The notes beneath the pieces are model-generated. The model was given only the letters and a program-made list of their open reading frames with translations. It made no database searches and was not told where the DNA came from. The translations under genes were made by a program, and so were the position numbers. From positions 1-59,124 of the forward strand of contig CANKVS010000023.1 in the NCBI GenBank assembly GCA_947487155.1: 59,124 nucleotides of DNA, given 5' to 3'. The stretch comes from an uncultured Flaviramulus sp. (lineage in GTDB: Bacteria > Bacteroidota > Bacteroidia > Flavobacteriales > Flavobacteriaceae). Positions within the stretch are counted from its first letter, which is position 1. Each line of letters starts with the position of its first letter. Below, piece by piece: positions 32,738 through 41,423 of this stretch.

Positions 32738-33895
32738 TTAATTCCAAGTATATTTTTTCTTTTTAGCTTGTTCTTTAATTGCTTTGGTCATGGCATTTTC
32801 TAATCCATTAGCATTTTCTTTTTTATGTTCCAAAATATAGTGTTTTCGCTTACTATTTAGGTCTTGTATTTCTTTTTGAATTGCTTCTCTTTCTACTTTC
32901 TTACTAGCCACATACGCTTTTATTTCGGCAATCGATTTTCCTTTTAAAACCTCTGGCAATTGGCTTTCTTTTAAATTTTCATACTTAAACGCTTCGTCAT
33001 CTTGAGCATCAACCAAATCCCATTTGTCATTTTTATATAAATGCGAACTTTTACTTACTGTTCTTTTAACCGCATTAGCTTTACTATAAATACCTGCGTT
33101 AGTATCCTGTTCAGCTTGCAATGCGCTTTTCTCTTTTCCAATATTACCGTAAGCTAAATATGTTTTATTTAGTTTCTGGTTTAATATTAAAATAGCATCA
33201 TCATACGGAGATGCAATATGTACCGTTGCTCTATTTTGATTAATTGCCATATAATCACCATTGGTTAAACTCGCACCATTTTTCCATGATGATGATATAC
33301 CTTGTTTGTAGTCGCCACAAAAAATAGTATTAATTGTAACATCTTTTTCATTTGCATTAGCAGAAGCATCCTTATAGTTTACTTTACCTTGCGTAAAAGG
33401 TTCGTTTCCTGCAATAAAAATTAGTTTTAAGTCATCAGGATTTTCCCCCCATTGCAATTGATTTAAAGAGGTTTGAATAACTTGACCGCAATATTCTTCA
33501 CCTCCATTTGTGGTTAACGAGAATAGTTCTTTTGATATGTCATCAAGATCTTCGCTAAAGGTTAAAACCTGTCTAATATACCCTTCATCTCCATTTAATC
33601 TATCGTTTCCATATTCATATAAGGCAATTTGCAAATCAGGAGTCTTTGTTCCGCATTTTGCATAAGATAACTCGTTAACTATGTCCCAAAGTTGTGCTTT
33701 TGCTTGGTCTATTAACCCATCCATACTATTACTTGTATCTAGTAAAAGAGCCACTTTGATATATTGTTTACTAGGTTTGGGATCTGTAATTTCTATTTGT
33801 GCATAATTAGCCGTTTGTTTTTTAGTATTAGCATGACATGCTGTAAAAGCAATTACAGCCATACTAAAAAGAAGTGTTTTAAATTGTGTTTTCAT
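32738..33895 (-). CDS. VWA-domain lipoprotein
   Basis: A 385-residue protein with lipobox FTAC after MKTQFKTLLFSMAVIA. The von Willebrand A domain (about 45-245) has the MIDAS motif LLDTSNSMDG plus later TTNGGEEYCG. The C-terminal part is lysine-rich and coiled (KVEREAIQKEIQDLNSKRKH), ending basic. It probably binds a divalent metal and protein partners at the envelope. It lies 12 bases downstream of the SIMPL gene in one operon. Confidence 0.88.
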   Translation of the reverse strand: MKTQFKTLLFSMAVIAFTACHANTKKQTANYAQIEITDPKPSKQYIKVALLLDTSNSMDGLIDQAKAQLWDIVNELSYAKCGTKTPDLQIALYEYGNDRLNGDEGYIRQVLTFSEDLDDISKELFSLTTNGGEEYCGQVIQTSLNQLQWGENPDDLKLIFIAGNEPFTQGKVNYKDASANANEKDVTINTIFCGDYKQGISSSWKNGASLTNGDYMAINQNRATVHIASPYDDAILILNQKLNKTYLAYGNIGKEKSALQAEQDTNAGIYSKANAVKRTVSKSSHLYKNDKWDLVDAQDDEAFKYENLKESQLPEVLKGKSIAEIKAYVASKKVEREAIQKEIQDLNSKRKHYILEHKKENANGLENAMTKAIKEQAKKKKYTWN

Positions 33896-33907
33896 GATGA
33901 ATTTGTT

Positions 33908-34630
33908 TTAATTTAATACGAATTTTGCCATAACCGATGCTGAAACTGTTATGGGTTTAAAGTTTAAATCCTGAATTTTTTCTTGTTTTGATTTAGTTCC
34001 ATATCCAGTTACAACAACTTCATTTAATATTCCAAGATTGTTTCCGTATAAACTATTATTTAATCTATTCTGGACTTCCTGTATAAACAAAGCTTTACCA
34101 ATAGTTTGATTAATTGCCAACGCATAATTGTTAGCTTTTTCTTTGGCTACTTGTAATGCTTTCAATTTTGTTTCTCTTCTTATTTTTTCAATATCTGAAT
34201 GACTTGTCTTAACAATTGAAATATTAGAAATATCAATTCTATCTAAAGCTTGATATATTTTACCAAGCGTTTCTCCATCATTCACTATCAATTCATAACG
34301 TTTTGTTTTTGTCATTTCATTATCGGCAAAAAATTTCTTTTTGTAATGCCCGTTAAAATTGAGAATTGAGAAGTTTTTTTCTAAATCTATATGCAAAGCC
34401 TTCAAAATTGAAACCAATTGATTTTCTTGTGTTTCAACACTTACTTTACCTTTTTTATCATTTTCATTTAAAACAATATTTAGATAAATTTCATTTGGAA
34501 TAATTTCGGTTTCAATCTTCCCTATAACTTCAATAAAAGGTTGGTCAATAAAATTCTTTACTCCATTTTGAGAAAAAGAAAAGCTTGTTGCAAAAAGTGT
34601 AATTAAAATAATTTGATTTGTAATTTTCAT
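33908..34630 (-). CDS. SIMPL (DUF541) family secreted protein
   Basis: A 240-residue protein with signal peptide MKITNQIILITLFATSFSFS. The SIMPL domain shows IEVIGKIETEIIPNEIYLNI near the start, a central AKEKANNYALAINQTIGKAL helix, and a C-terminal PITVSASVMAKFVL strand. Family members are periplasmic or outer-membrane proteins of uncertain function. It is co-transcribed with the VWA lipoprotein. Confidence 0.85.
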   Translation of the reverse strand: MKITNQIILITLFATSFSFSQNGVKNFIDQPFIEVIGKIETEIIPNEIYLNIVLNENDKKGKVSVETQENQLVSILKALHIDLEKNFSILNFNGHYKKKFFADNEMTKTKRYELIVNDGETLGKIYQALDRIDISNISIVKTSHSDIEKIRRETKLKALQVAKEKANNYALAINQTIGKALFIQEVQNRLNNSLYGNNLGILNEVVVTGYGTKSKQEKIQDLNFKPITVSASVMAKFVLN

Positions 34631-34838
34631 TATATATGTTTTTCGATTAATACAGTAAACCTAAAAACAATGTAATTATTAAAAAAAGTAGAATGAGTAA
34701 AATGGCTATTTCAATTAGTAAAAGAAGCTTTTGAATGTGTAAAGTGTACTATTTATATCGAAAAAATGACGCTATTATAAAATCTTCATTTTATTATACC
34801 ACCTAAAGTGCGTAAGTTTATCTATTATAAAATAGTAC

Positions 34839-37013
34839 ATGAAGGTATTTGTTACATATATCTGTTTTTTAGTGATTGTTTTTAATGCTGATTTATTATT
34901 AGCACAAGACAATATTTTTTCAAAAAATGAAGCACCTCAATTTACCATTAGAGGCTCTGTGGTTGAAAGTGATACGCAAAACCCTATACCAAATGTAAAT
35001 ATTGAAATTAGCGGCGGCGCATACACTACAACAAATATTTTTGGGGACTTTAGAATTGAAGCTAGAAAAGGGGATGAACTTATTATTAGACATAAAGATT
35101 TTGAAACCGTTTATTATATTATTCAAAGTAGTGAACGCATTAAAGTTGAAGTTGAACCACTTGATGAAGAATATTCAAAAATTAACAAGTTTTCGAGGTC
35201 AAAACCTCAAGCTTTTAATGCGCTTATAGATTCTGCTGAAACCTATTTAAAAACAGACGCAAAAAAAAGTATTCAATTTGCAACCGATGCTTTATCCGAA
35301 AGTAAATCTACCAAAGAAAATAGTGAAGTTTATGAGGTATTAGCAGATATTTATGTATTCTGGAAACAGTACGATTTAGCCGTTTCAAAATACAGGATAA
35401 GTCTGCAAAACATTAAGAATAATGCTGTTAGCTTAAAACTTGCTAAAGCATACAGGCTAAATAAAAACTACCAAGAAAGTATTGAAATCTATAATGCTAT
35501 TAACAAAAAAGAATTATCTAATTGGGAATTAGTAACCTTGCACGAAGGACTTGGTGACACCTATTTACTAACCCAAGATTATGATGCTTCAATTAGTTCG
35601 TATAAAGAAGGGTTAGCTGTAGCCGAAAAACATTTAATTAAACCCAAAGTAACCGATTTAAATTCTAAAATAGCACAAACTTATAGTGCTAAAGGTGAAA
35701 AACTAAACGCTAAAAATTATTTTAATCAGTCCTTAAAACTTGCCAATACCGAAAACAAAAAACGAGCTATTGAAGAAAAAGTTAAGTTTGCCGATTTTCA
35801 GAACAATCTAAATGATTATTCCAATGAAATTGACTTGAGAAAAGAAGTTTTAGAAGATATAAATGATATAAAAAATGATTCCATTTTTGATAAAGAAAGT
35901 GATTTAACGCTTCAAAAACAAAACTATAAAATTGGTAATGCCTATGCATTACAAGATGATTTTGAAAATGCCATTCCTTATTTAGAAAAGAGTATAAAAG
36001 AAGCAAATAAAAATGAAGATTTAGTCGTTGAAAAAGATGCTACAAGAAAACTATCCGAAGTATTTAATAACGCAGGAGAACATGAGAAAGCCATTTCAAC
36101 AATTAAAAATTATGAACGATTAGTAGACGAACTCTACATTAAAAAAGAGCAAGAAATATCGCAAGCAGCACGGTTTAGTAAAGACATAGCAAGTAAACAA
36201 AATAGGATTTTAAGTTTAGAAAGCGACAGAGCATTATCTGAAAGTAAATACCAACTTAATATTGAACAAACACGTCGACAAAAACTTATTATCTACTCGC
36301 TTATTGGTGGCGTGTTGCTTTTGTTAATTACAGCTTTTTTTATGTATAACTATATAAAACAGCAACGTTTAGCAAATAATTTATTGGCTTTAAAAACCTT
36401 GCGAAGTCAAATGAATCCGCACTTTATTTTTAATGCTTTAAATTCGGTTAATAGTTTTATCGCTTCTAATGATGAACGGACTGCTAATAAATATTTATCA
36501 GATTTCTCATTATTAATGCGCGCCGTTTTAGAAAATAGTGAAGAAGATTTTATTCCCTTAGAAAAAGAAATTGAATTATTACAGTTATACACCAAATTAG
36601 AACATTTTAGATTTAAAGATAAATTCGATTATACCATAACCGTTGATGATGCTATTAACATTAATGATTTTGTAATACCACCAATGTTGTTACAACCCTA
36701 TATTGAAAATGCCGTTTGGCATGGGTTGCGTTATAAAAAAACAAAAGGACATTTAAACATTGCTATAGCTCAAAATAAAGCAGACGAAATACGCATTAGT
36801 ATTATAGACGATGGTGTTGGCAGAAAAAAATCTAAAGCCTTAAAAACAGAACATCAGCAAAAACAAAACTCAAAAGGTATGGGTAATATTAAAAAACGTG
36901 TAACTATTTTAAATGCTATGTATAAAGATAAGGTTGATGTACATATTGAAGATTTTAAAGATAACACCGAAGATACAGGAACGCAAGTTATTGTAACACT
37001 TAAAAAAGATTGA
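34839..37013 (+). CDS. LytS-family histidine kinase with carboxypeptidase-like and TPR sensor
   Basis: A 724-residue sensor kinase. It has a signal peptide (MKVFVTYICFLVIVFNADLL), a carboxypeptidase-regulatory-like beta domain (FTIRGSVVESDTQNPIPNVN, about 32-110), TPR repeats (about 130-450), a coiled coil, one membrane helix (about 482-509), and a His_kinase domain. The phospho-acceptor is in QMNPHFIFNALNSVNSFIA (His near 526), with ATP motifs ENAVWHGLRYK and IIDDGVGRKKS. Unlike most LytS kinases, the N-terminal domains face the periplasm. The response regulator gene follows 95 bases downstream. Confidence 0.92.
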   Translation: MKVFVTYICFLVIVFNADLLLAQDNIFSKNEAPQFTIRGSVVESDTQNPIPNVNIEISGGAYTTTNIFGDFRIEARKGDELIIRHKDFETVYYIIQSSERIKVEVEPLDEEYSKINKFSRSKPQAFNALIDSAETYLKTDAKKSIQFATDALSESKSTKENSEVYEVLADIYVFWKQYDLAVSKYRISLQNIKNNAVSLKLAKAYRLNKNYQESIEIYNAINKKELSNWELVTLHEGLGDTYLLTQDYDASISSYKEGLAVAEKHLIKPKVTDLNSKIAQTYSAKGEKLNAKNYFNQSLKLANTENKKRAIEEKVKFADFQNNLNDYSNEIDLRKEVLEDINDIKNDSIFDKESDLTLQKQNYKIGNAYALQDDFENAIPYLEKSIKEANKNEDLVVEKDATRKLSEVFNNAGEHEKAISTIKNYERLVDELYIKKEQEISQAARFSKDIASKQNRILSLESDRALSESKYQLNIEQTRRQKLIIYSLIGGVLLLLITAFFMYNYIKQQRLANNLLALKTLRSQMNPHFIFNALNSVNSFIASNDERTANKYLSDFSLLMRAVLENSEEDFIPLEKEIELLQLYTKLEHFRFKDKFDYTITVDDAININDFVIPPMLLQPYIENAVWHGLRYKKTKGHLNIAIAQNKADEIRISIIDDGVGRKKSKALKTEHQQKQNSKGMGNIKKRVTILNAMYKDKVDVHIEDFKDNTEDTGTQVIVTLKKD

Positions 37014-37108
37014 TGATTTTTTAATTGAATAAGCGTAGACAATTAATAACTATTAAGTCACGACTGACATAATAACTTCAATTTTGACATTAACTCAAAT
37101 ATAAAAGC

Positions 37109-37843
37109 ATGAAACTAACCGCAATTATCGTAGAAGACGAAGAAACAAGCAGGCAAATTCTAAAGAATTACCTAAATAAATATTGTCCAAATGTAACCAT
37201 ATTAGGTGAAGCTGAAAATATAGAAGAAGCCTTAGTTTTAATACGTAATAACAATTTAGATGTCGTGTTTCTAGACGTAGAAATGCCTTATGGGAATGCT
37301 TTCGATTTACTAGATAAGGTTGGCGATATAAATTTTGAAACTGTATTTGTAACTGCCTACAACCATTATGCTATAGATGCGTTAAATGCCCATGCATCAT
37401 ATTATTTAATGAAACCCATTTCTATAGACGAACTTATAAAAGCTGTTGATTATGTTACCGAAATTAAAACTAAAGAAAACGCGCTTCAAGACGAAGTATT
37501 AATTCCTAAAACAAATACTGTAAATGGTAAAATAACTATCCCACAACAAAATGGATTTGAGGTTCTTAACACTTCCGATATTTTATATTGTAAAGCAGAC
37601 GACAATTATACCGAGATATACCTTAACAATAACAAAAAGAAATTGGTAAGTAAAACACTTAAATATTTTGAAGATGCGTTAAACGGTGCTAGCTTTGCGC
37701 GTGTGCATAAATCGTATTTAGTAAACGTAAACGAAGTTGTAAAATACATGAAAGGTAAAGGTGGAAGTGTTGTGCTTAGCAACGGAAAGGAAATTATGGT
37801 ATCGGCTTCAAAAAAATCAAATTTATTATCGTATTTTAAGTAG
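37109..37843 (+). CDS. LytTR-family response regulator
   Basis: A 244-residue protein. The receiver domain has the acidic pair VEDE at 8-11, phospho-acceptor Asp56 in VVFLDVEMPYG, Thr in VFVTAYNHYA, and Lys in YYLMKPIS. The C-terminal LytTR DNA-binding domain (about 150-244) has ILYCKADDNYTEIYL and FARVHKSYLVNVNEV. It is the partner of the kinase encoded just upstream. LytTR proteins bind direct repeats and regulate surface or secretion genes; targets are not evident here. Confidence 0.95.
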   Translation: MKLTAIIVEDEETSRQILKNYLNKYCPNVTILGEAENIEEALVLIRNNNLDVVFLDVEMPYGNAFDLLDKVGDINFETVFVTAYNHYAIDALNAHASYYLMKPISIDELIKAVDYVTEIKTKENALQDEVLIPKTNTVNGKITIPQQNGFEVLNTSDILYCKADDNYTEIYLNNNKKKLVSKTLKYFEDALNGASFARVHKSYLVNVNEVVKYMKGKGGSVVLSNGKEIMVSASKKSNLLSYFK

Positions 37844-37854
37844 CTCTTTTGTCC

Positions 37855-37922
37855 TTCCCACGAAGGTGGGAATCTTAATAATTGAAAAGAAAACAATACG
37901 ATTTCCTTCTTCAAGGAAATGA
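37855..37922. repeat. Two palindromic repeats upstream of the carbonic anhydrase gene
   Basis: TTCCCACGAAGGTGGGAATC (37855-37874) and GATTTCC-N8-GGAAATGA (37900-37922). The second is the exact reverse complement of 17361-17383. They lie between the response regulator and the carbonic anhydrase gene, and partly overlap an in-frame extension of the latter, which argues against the upstream start. Confidence 0.7.
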
Positions 37923-37938
37923 AAAAATAAATATAATT

Positions 37939-38454
37939 ATGCCAGTTATAAAACCAGTAAAAGGAAAATCACCCCAAATACCAGACGATTGTTTTATTGC
38001 CGAAAATGCAACTATTGTTGGCGAAGTTAGCATGGGAAACCAATGTAGTATTTGGTTTAGTGCCGTTGTTCGTGGCGATGTAAACTTTATTAAAATGGGT
38101 AACAAAGTAAATGTGCAAGATGGTGCTGTTATACACGGTACTTATAAAACATCGCCAACAACCATTGGTAACAATGTCTCTATTGGTCATAATGCTCTAG
38201 TACATGGTTGTACTATTCATGATAATGTACTTGTAGGCATGGGAAGTATTATTATGGATAATTGCATTATTGAAAGCAACAGTATTATTGCTGCTGGTGC
38301 CGTAATTACTAAGAATACGGTTGTTGAAGCTGGAAGTATTTATGCAGGTGTACCCGCCAAAAAAGTAAAAGATGTTAGTCCAGAATTAGTTTCAGGTGAG
38401 ATTAATAGAATAGCCAATAACTATATAGAATATGCAAGTTGGTTTAAAGAATAG
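37939..38454 (+). CDS. Gamma-class carbonic anhydrase-like hexapeptide protein
   Basis: A 171-residue left-handed beta-helix protein of the YrdA/CaiE/PaaY type. Hexapeptide repeats are visible (VGEVSMGNQCSIWFSAVVRG; TIGNNVSIGHNALVHGCTIH). The metal-binding His residues are expected in VIHGTYK, IGHNALVHG. Members are zinc or iron enzymes with weak or unknown carbonic anhydrase activity. Start at MPVIKPVKG, because the preceding in-frame codons fall in a dispersed palindromic repeat. Confidence 0.88.
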   Translation: MPVIKPVKGKSPQIPDDCFIAENATIVGEVSMGNQCSIWFSAVVRGDVNFIKMGNKVNVQDGAVIHGTYKTSPTTIGNNVSIGHNALVHGCTIHDNVLVGMGSIIMDNCIIESNSIIAAGAVITKNTVVEAGSIYAGVPAKKVKDVSPELVSGEINRIANNYIEYASWFKE

Positions 38455-38552
38455 TAGAGCTTCGAATGATTCCGATTTTTATTCTGAAATTTCAACAAAT
38501 ACTTCAATCGTTAAGGCAAAATATGGTATATGAATTTTTGTTTGAAATTATA

Positions 38553-39332
38553 TTAAAAATCTAAATAATCAATAGTATAATTATTTCCTATGAGCGGTTT
38601 CAAAACAGACACATCTCCATTTGTATAAAATTGCGAATTAATAGTTGATGTTTCAGTATTTAACAAATTATTCTGTTTTAAAATGGCTTTTGTTTGTCTT
38701 GCTACAGCTTCACCAGAATCAATAATAGTGATATGCTTCGGCAACATCTCTTTCAATAGGGGTATTAAATATGGGTAATGCGTACAGCCCAAAACCAAAC
38801 AATCTATATTGACATCAATCATTGGTTGCATGTAATTCTTCAATAGTAATTTCATATCTTCTGAATACAAATTACCATTTTCAATAAGCGAAACAATACC
38901 ATCACCGACTTGCTCTATAACTTTAATATTGCTAGCAAATAAATCAGTCGTTTTAGAAAACAATGCACTACTTAAAGTGCCTTTCGTGGCCAAAATACCA
39001 ATGGCATTTGTTTTGGTTTGTAATGCTGCTGGCTTTATTGCAGGCTCAATACCTATAAATGGAATATTGTAAGTTTTCCGAAGATAATCTATAGAATTGG
39101 TCGTTGCAGTATTACAAGCTACAACAATAAGTTTACAATCTTTATGTATAAGTAATTCGGTGTTTTTAACGCATAAATTAGTAATAGTTTGCTTTCCTTT
39201 TGGTCCATAGGGTGCATTGTTACTATCTGCTAAATAAATTGTATGCTCGTTAGGTAATAACGTATGAATTTCTTTCCAAATAGATGTACCGCCAACTCCA
39301 GAATCGAATATACCAATAGGTTGTTTACTCAT
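38553..39332 (-). CDS. murI: Glutamate racemase
   Basis: A 259-residue PLP-independent racemase that makes D-glutamate for peptidoglycan. N-terminal PIGIFDSGVGGTSIWKEI, catalytic Cys in VVACNTATTNS (about residue 72) and in LVLGCTHYPYL (about residue 182) are all present. It is the last gene of the envelope block, 305 bases beyond ompH and separated from it by a terminator, so it probably has its own promoter. Confidence 0.95.
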   Translation of the reverse strand: MSKQPIGIFDSGVGGTSIWKEIHTLLPNEHTIYLADSNNAPYGPKGKQTITNLCVKNTELLIHKDCKLIVVACNTATTNSIDYLRKTYNIPFIGIEPAIKPAALQTKTNAIGILATKGTLSSALFSKTTDLFASNIKVIEQVGDGIVSLIENGNLYSEDMKLLLKNYMQPMIDVNIDCLVLGCTHYPYLIPLLKEMLPKHITIIDSGEAVARQTKAILKQNNLLNTETSTINSQFYTNGDVSVLKPLIGNNYTIDYLDF

Positions 39333-39637
39333 AGTAAAACTGCATATAAATTTTTAAATATTTTAAATACTGTACATCTTATTTTTTCTATCATTGAGAG
39401 AGAAACGAAGCAATCTCGTGAAACGAACTCCATATTAAAAAGATTGTCACAGTTATACTTCTTTCGTAGCAGTGACGGTAATGATATTGTTTTTTATACA
39501 CTTAACAAAAATAAAAAAGCTACTTAATTAAAAGTAGCTTTTTAAATATATTGTTAAAATTTCCTGTTTTACTTCTATTTGTTTCGACTTTGCGCAACAA
39601 TCATAACTAAGTAAACTACAGGAATAAACGTAGTTTT
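39333..39637. other. Gap with repeats and a terminator between ompH and murI
   Basis: No gene is supported in these 305 bases. It holds a CATTGAGAGAGAAACGAAGC-type dispersed repeat near 39394, a TTCTTTCGTAGCAGTGACGG arm near 39459, and the hairpin terminator at 39510-39545. Confidence 0.6.
39510..39545 (-). terminator. Intrinsic terminator of the bamA-ompH transcript
   Basis: AAGCTACTT (39517-39525), 6-base loop, AAGTAGCTT (39532-39540). Read leftward it is followed by TTTTTTATTTTT. It also has T-residues on the other side, so it may act in both directions. Confidence 0.75.
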
Positions 39638-40138
39638 TTATATTCCTAATTCTTTTTTAACGTCTGCAAGCAAATCTTTACCTTCAGCCATTATTAAAGA
39701 CGCTCTATCCAATACATATTGAAAACCTTGAGCTTTAGCTACTTTATTGATAGCTGCAAGAGCTTTTTCTTCAATAGGCTTAAATAAATCCGCTCGCTTT
39801 TTTTGCATATCCTGTGATGCTGTACCTTCAAAATCTTGAATACGTTTACGAAATTCCCCTAATTCTTGAGCTCTTTTAGCATTTTCCTCTTCAGTTTTTG
39901 TTTCTCCTTCTGCTATATATTGCTTCTCTTTTGCTTGATAGTCTGTAGCCATTTCCTGAAAGTCAGCTTGATACGTTTTACTTAAGGTTTCAAGTTCAGC
40001 TTGTGCAGCTTTAGCTTCTGGCATAGCAGCTACTAATTCTTGTGTATTTATATGTGCAACTTTACTTTGCGCTTGTGTAAAACTTACAGTTCCAATGCAT
40101 AATGCGGTTGCTAATAAAAGAGTTTTTAATTGTTTCAT
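39638..40138 (-). CDS. OmpH/Skp-family periplasmic chaperone, short copy
   Basis: A 166-residue protein with signal peptide MKQLKTLLLATALCIGTVSFTQA. KVAHINTQELVAAMPEAKAA starts the Skp body domain, followed by long helical arms (TDYQAKEKQYIAEGETKTEE), and QGFQYVLDRASLIMAEG returns to the body. It trimerises to hold unfolded outer-membrane proteins for BamA, which is encoded in the same operon. A longer paralogue precedes it by 27 bases. Confidence 0.93.
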   Translation of the reverse strand: MKQLKTLLLATALCIGTVSFTQAQSKVAHINTQELVAAMPEAKAAQAELETLSKTYQADFQEMATDYQAKEKQYIAEGETKTEEENAKRAQELGEFRKRIQDFEGTASQDMQKKRADLFKPIEEKALAAINKVAKAQGFQYVLDRASLIMAEGKDLLADVKKELGI

Positions 40139-40165
40139 TTTTAAATAGTATTAATGTGTTATAAA

Positions 40166-41161
40166 TTATTTTTTGTTATTATTTGTAGTGTCTTTTACTT
40201 TTTGACGGTCTTCTAAAATTTTCTTCTTTTTTTCTTCTAAAGCCTTTTTACGAGCTTCTCGTTCTGCTAATTTTTTTTGTCTGTTTTCTTCTATAAGTTG
40301 TGCTCTAGTTTTGGTTTGTTCTTCTTTTTTTACTTCTTCGCCTTCTTTCTTAACATCTTCTTTTGATGATGATGCTTTATTTCTTGCATCTAACTTAGCT
40401 TGCTTCGCTTTTTCTCTATCTTCTATTATTTTTTGTCTTCTGGCATCAGCTTCTTTTTTCTTTGCTTCGCGTGTCGCTAAAATTTCTTGTCTTCGTTTTT
40501 CAATAGCACTTTCTCTTTCTGCTTTTTTCTCTTCTAATGCTTTTTGTCGTTCTTCAAGTTCTACATTTATTTCTGGCACTAACTCTTCGGCTTCTGCTGC
40601 TTTACGCTCTGCTTTAGATTGTACTTGTTTACGTTTTGATGTTCTGGTAATACCTCTTAATATTTGATCACTCAAATCGAACTGTCTTGCCGAATACAAC
40701 ATAGTAGCATCTGATGATTTATCAAAAATAAAATCGTATTTTCTACCTGCTGCTATATCTTGTACTGCTGCAAAAATTTGATCTTGAATGGGCTGCATTA
40801 ATTGTTTCTTTTGAATCATTAAATCACCACTAGGGCCAAATCGTTTTTGTTGATAATCTAAAATTTCTTTTTCTTCAAAAGCTAAATCTTCTTCACGCTC
40901 ATCAATAAGTTCTTTTGTTAAAAGTGCTTTTTCATTGCTTAAATTATTTCTTTTTTGTGCAAGTTCACCCAATTTAACTTCAATTTCATTTTTCCATTTT
41001 TGAACTTTCTGATCTAGCTGCGATGTTGCTTCTTGATATTCGGGAACATTCTCCAAGATGTATTCAGTATCTATATAACCAATGCGCACACCTCGTTGGG
41101 CGTTAAGCGAAAGGCTTAGCGTAAATACTAATGTCAGTAAAAAAAGAACGTTATTTTTCAT
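40166..41161 (-). CDS. OmpH/Skp-family chaperone, long copy with charged tail
   Basis: A 331-residue protein. The start at 41161 (MKNNVLFLLTLVFTLSLSLNA) gives a signal peptide; the frame extends to 41251. The Skp body starts RGVRIGYIDTEYILENVPEY, and the coiled arms follow (DQKVQKWKNEIEVKLGELAQ). After about residue 180 a 150-residue Lys/Glu/Arg-rich tail (KKEADARRQKIIEDREKAKQ) has no counterpart in short Skp. The tail may form an extended helix. It is paired with the short copy downstream. Confidence 0.9.
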   Translation of the reverse strand: MKNNVLFLLTLVFTLSLSLNAQRGVRIGYIDTEYILENVPEYQEATSQLDQKVQKWKNEIEVKLGELAQKRNNLSNEKALLTKELIDEREEDLAFEEKEILDYQQKRFGPSGDLMIQKKQLMQPIQDQIFAAVQDIAAGRKYDFIFDKSSDATMLYSARQFDLSDQILRGITRTSKRKQVQSKAERKAAEAEELVPEINVELEERQKALEEKKAERESAIEKRRQEILATREAKKKEADARRQKIIEDREKAKQAKLDARNKASSSKEDVKKEGEEVKKEEQTKTRAQLIEENRQKKLAEREARKKALEEKKKKILEDRQKVKDTTNNNKK

Positions 41162-41423
41162 GTACTTAATCATACTTCTATCATTTGTCACATGTAACTC
41201 GCATATATTATTTTGTTTAAACTTTAGTCTTTTTAATAATGCTCGTTTCATCTGTATAATCTTTTATAATTTATATGCATATAAATTCTAAAAACGACAT
41301 CTGATTGTTTTGTTTCTGTCACTTTTTGAATTGCTCATTTCAAAATTAACGAATTTTAATCTTAAAAATTTCAATTCTCAATTAAACTATTAGAAAATAT
41401 CATGCCAAAATAAATTAGACTAA

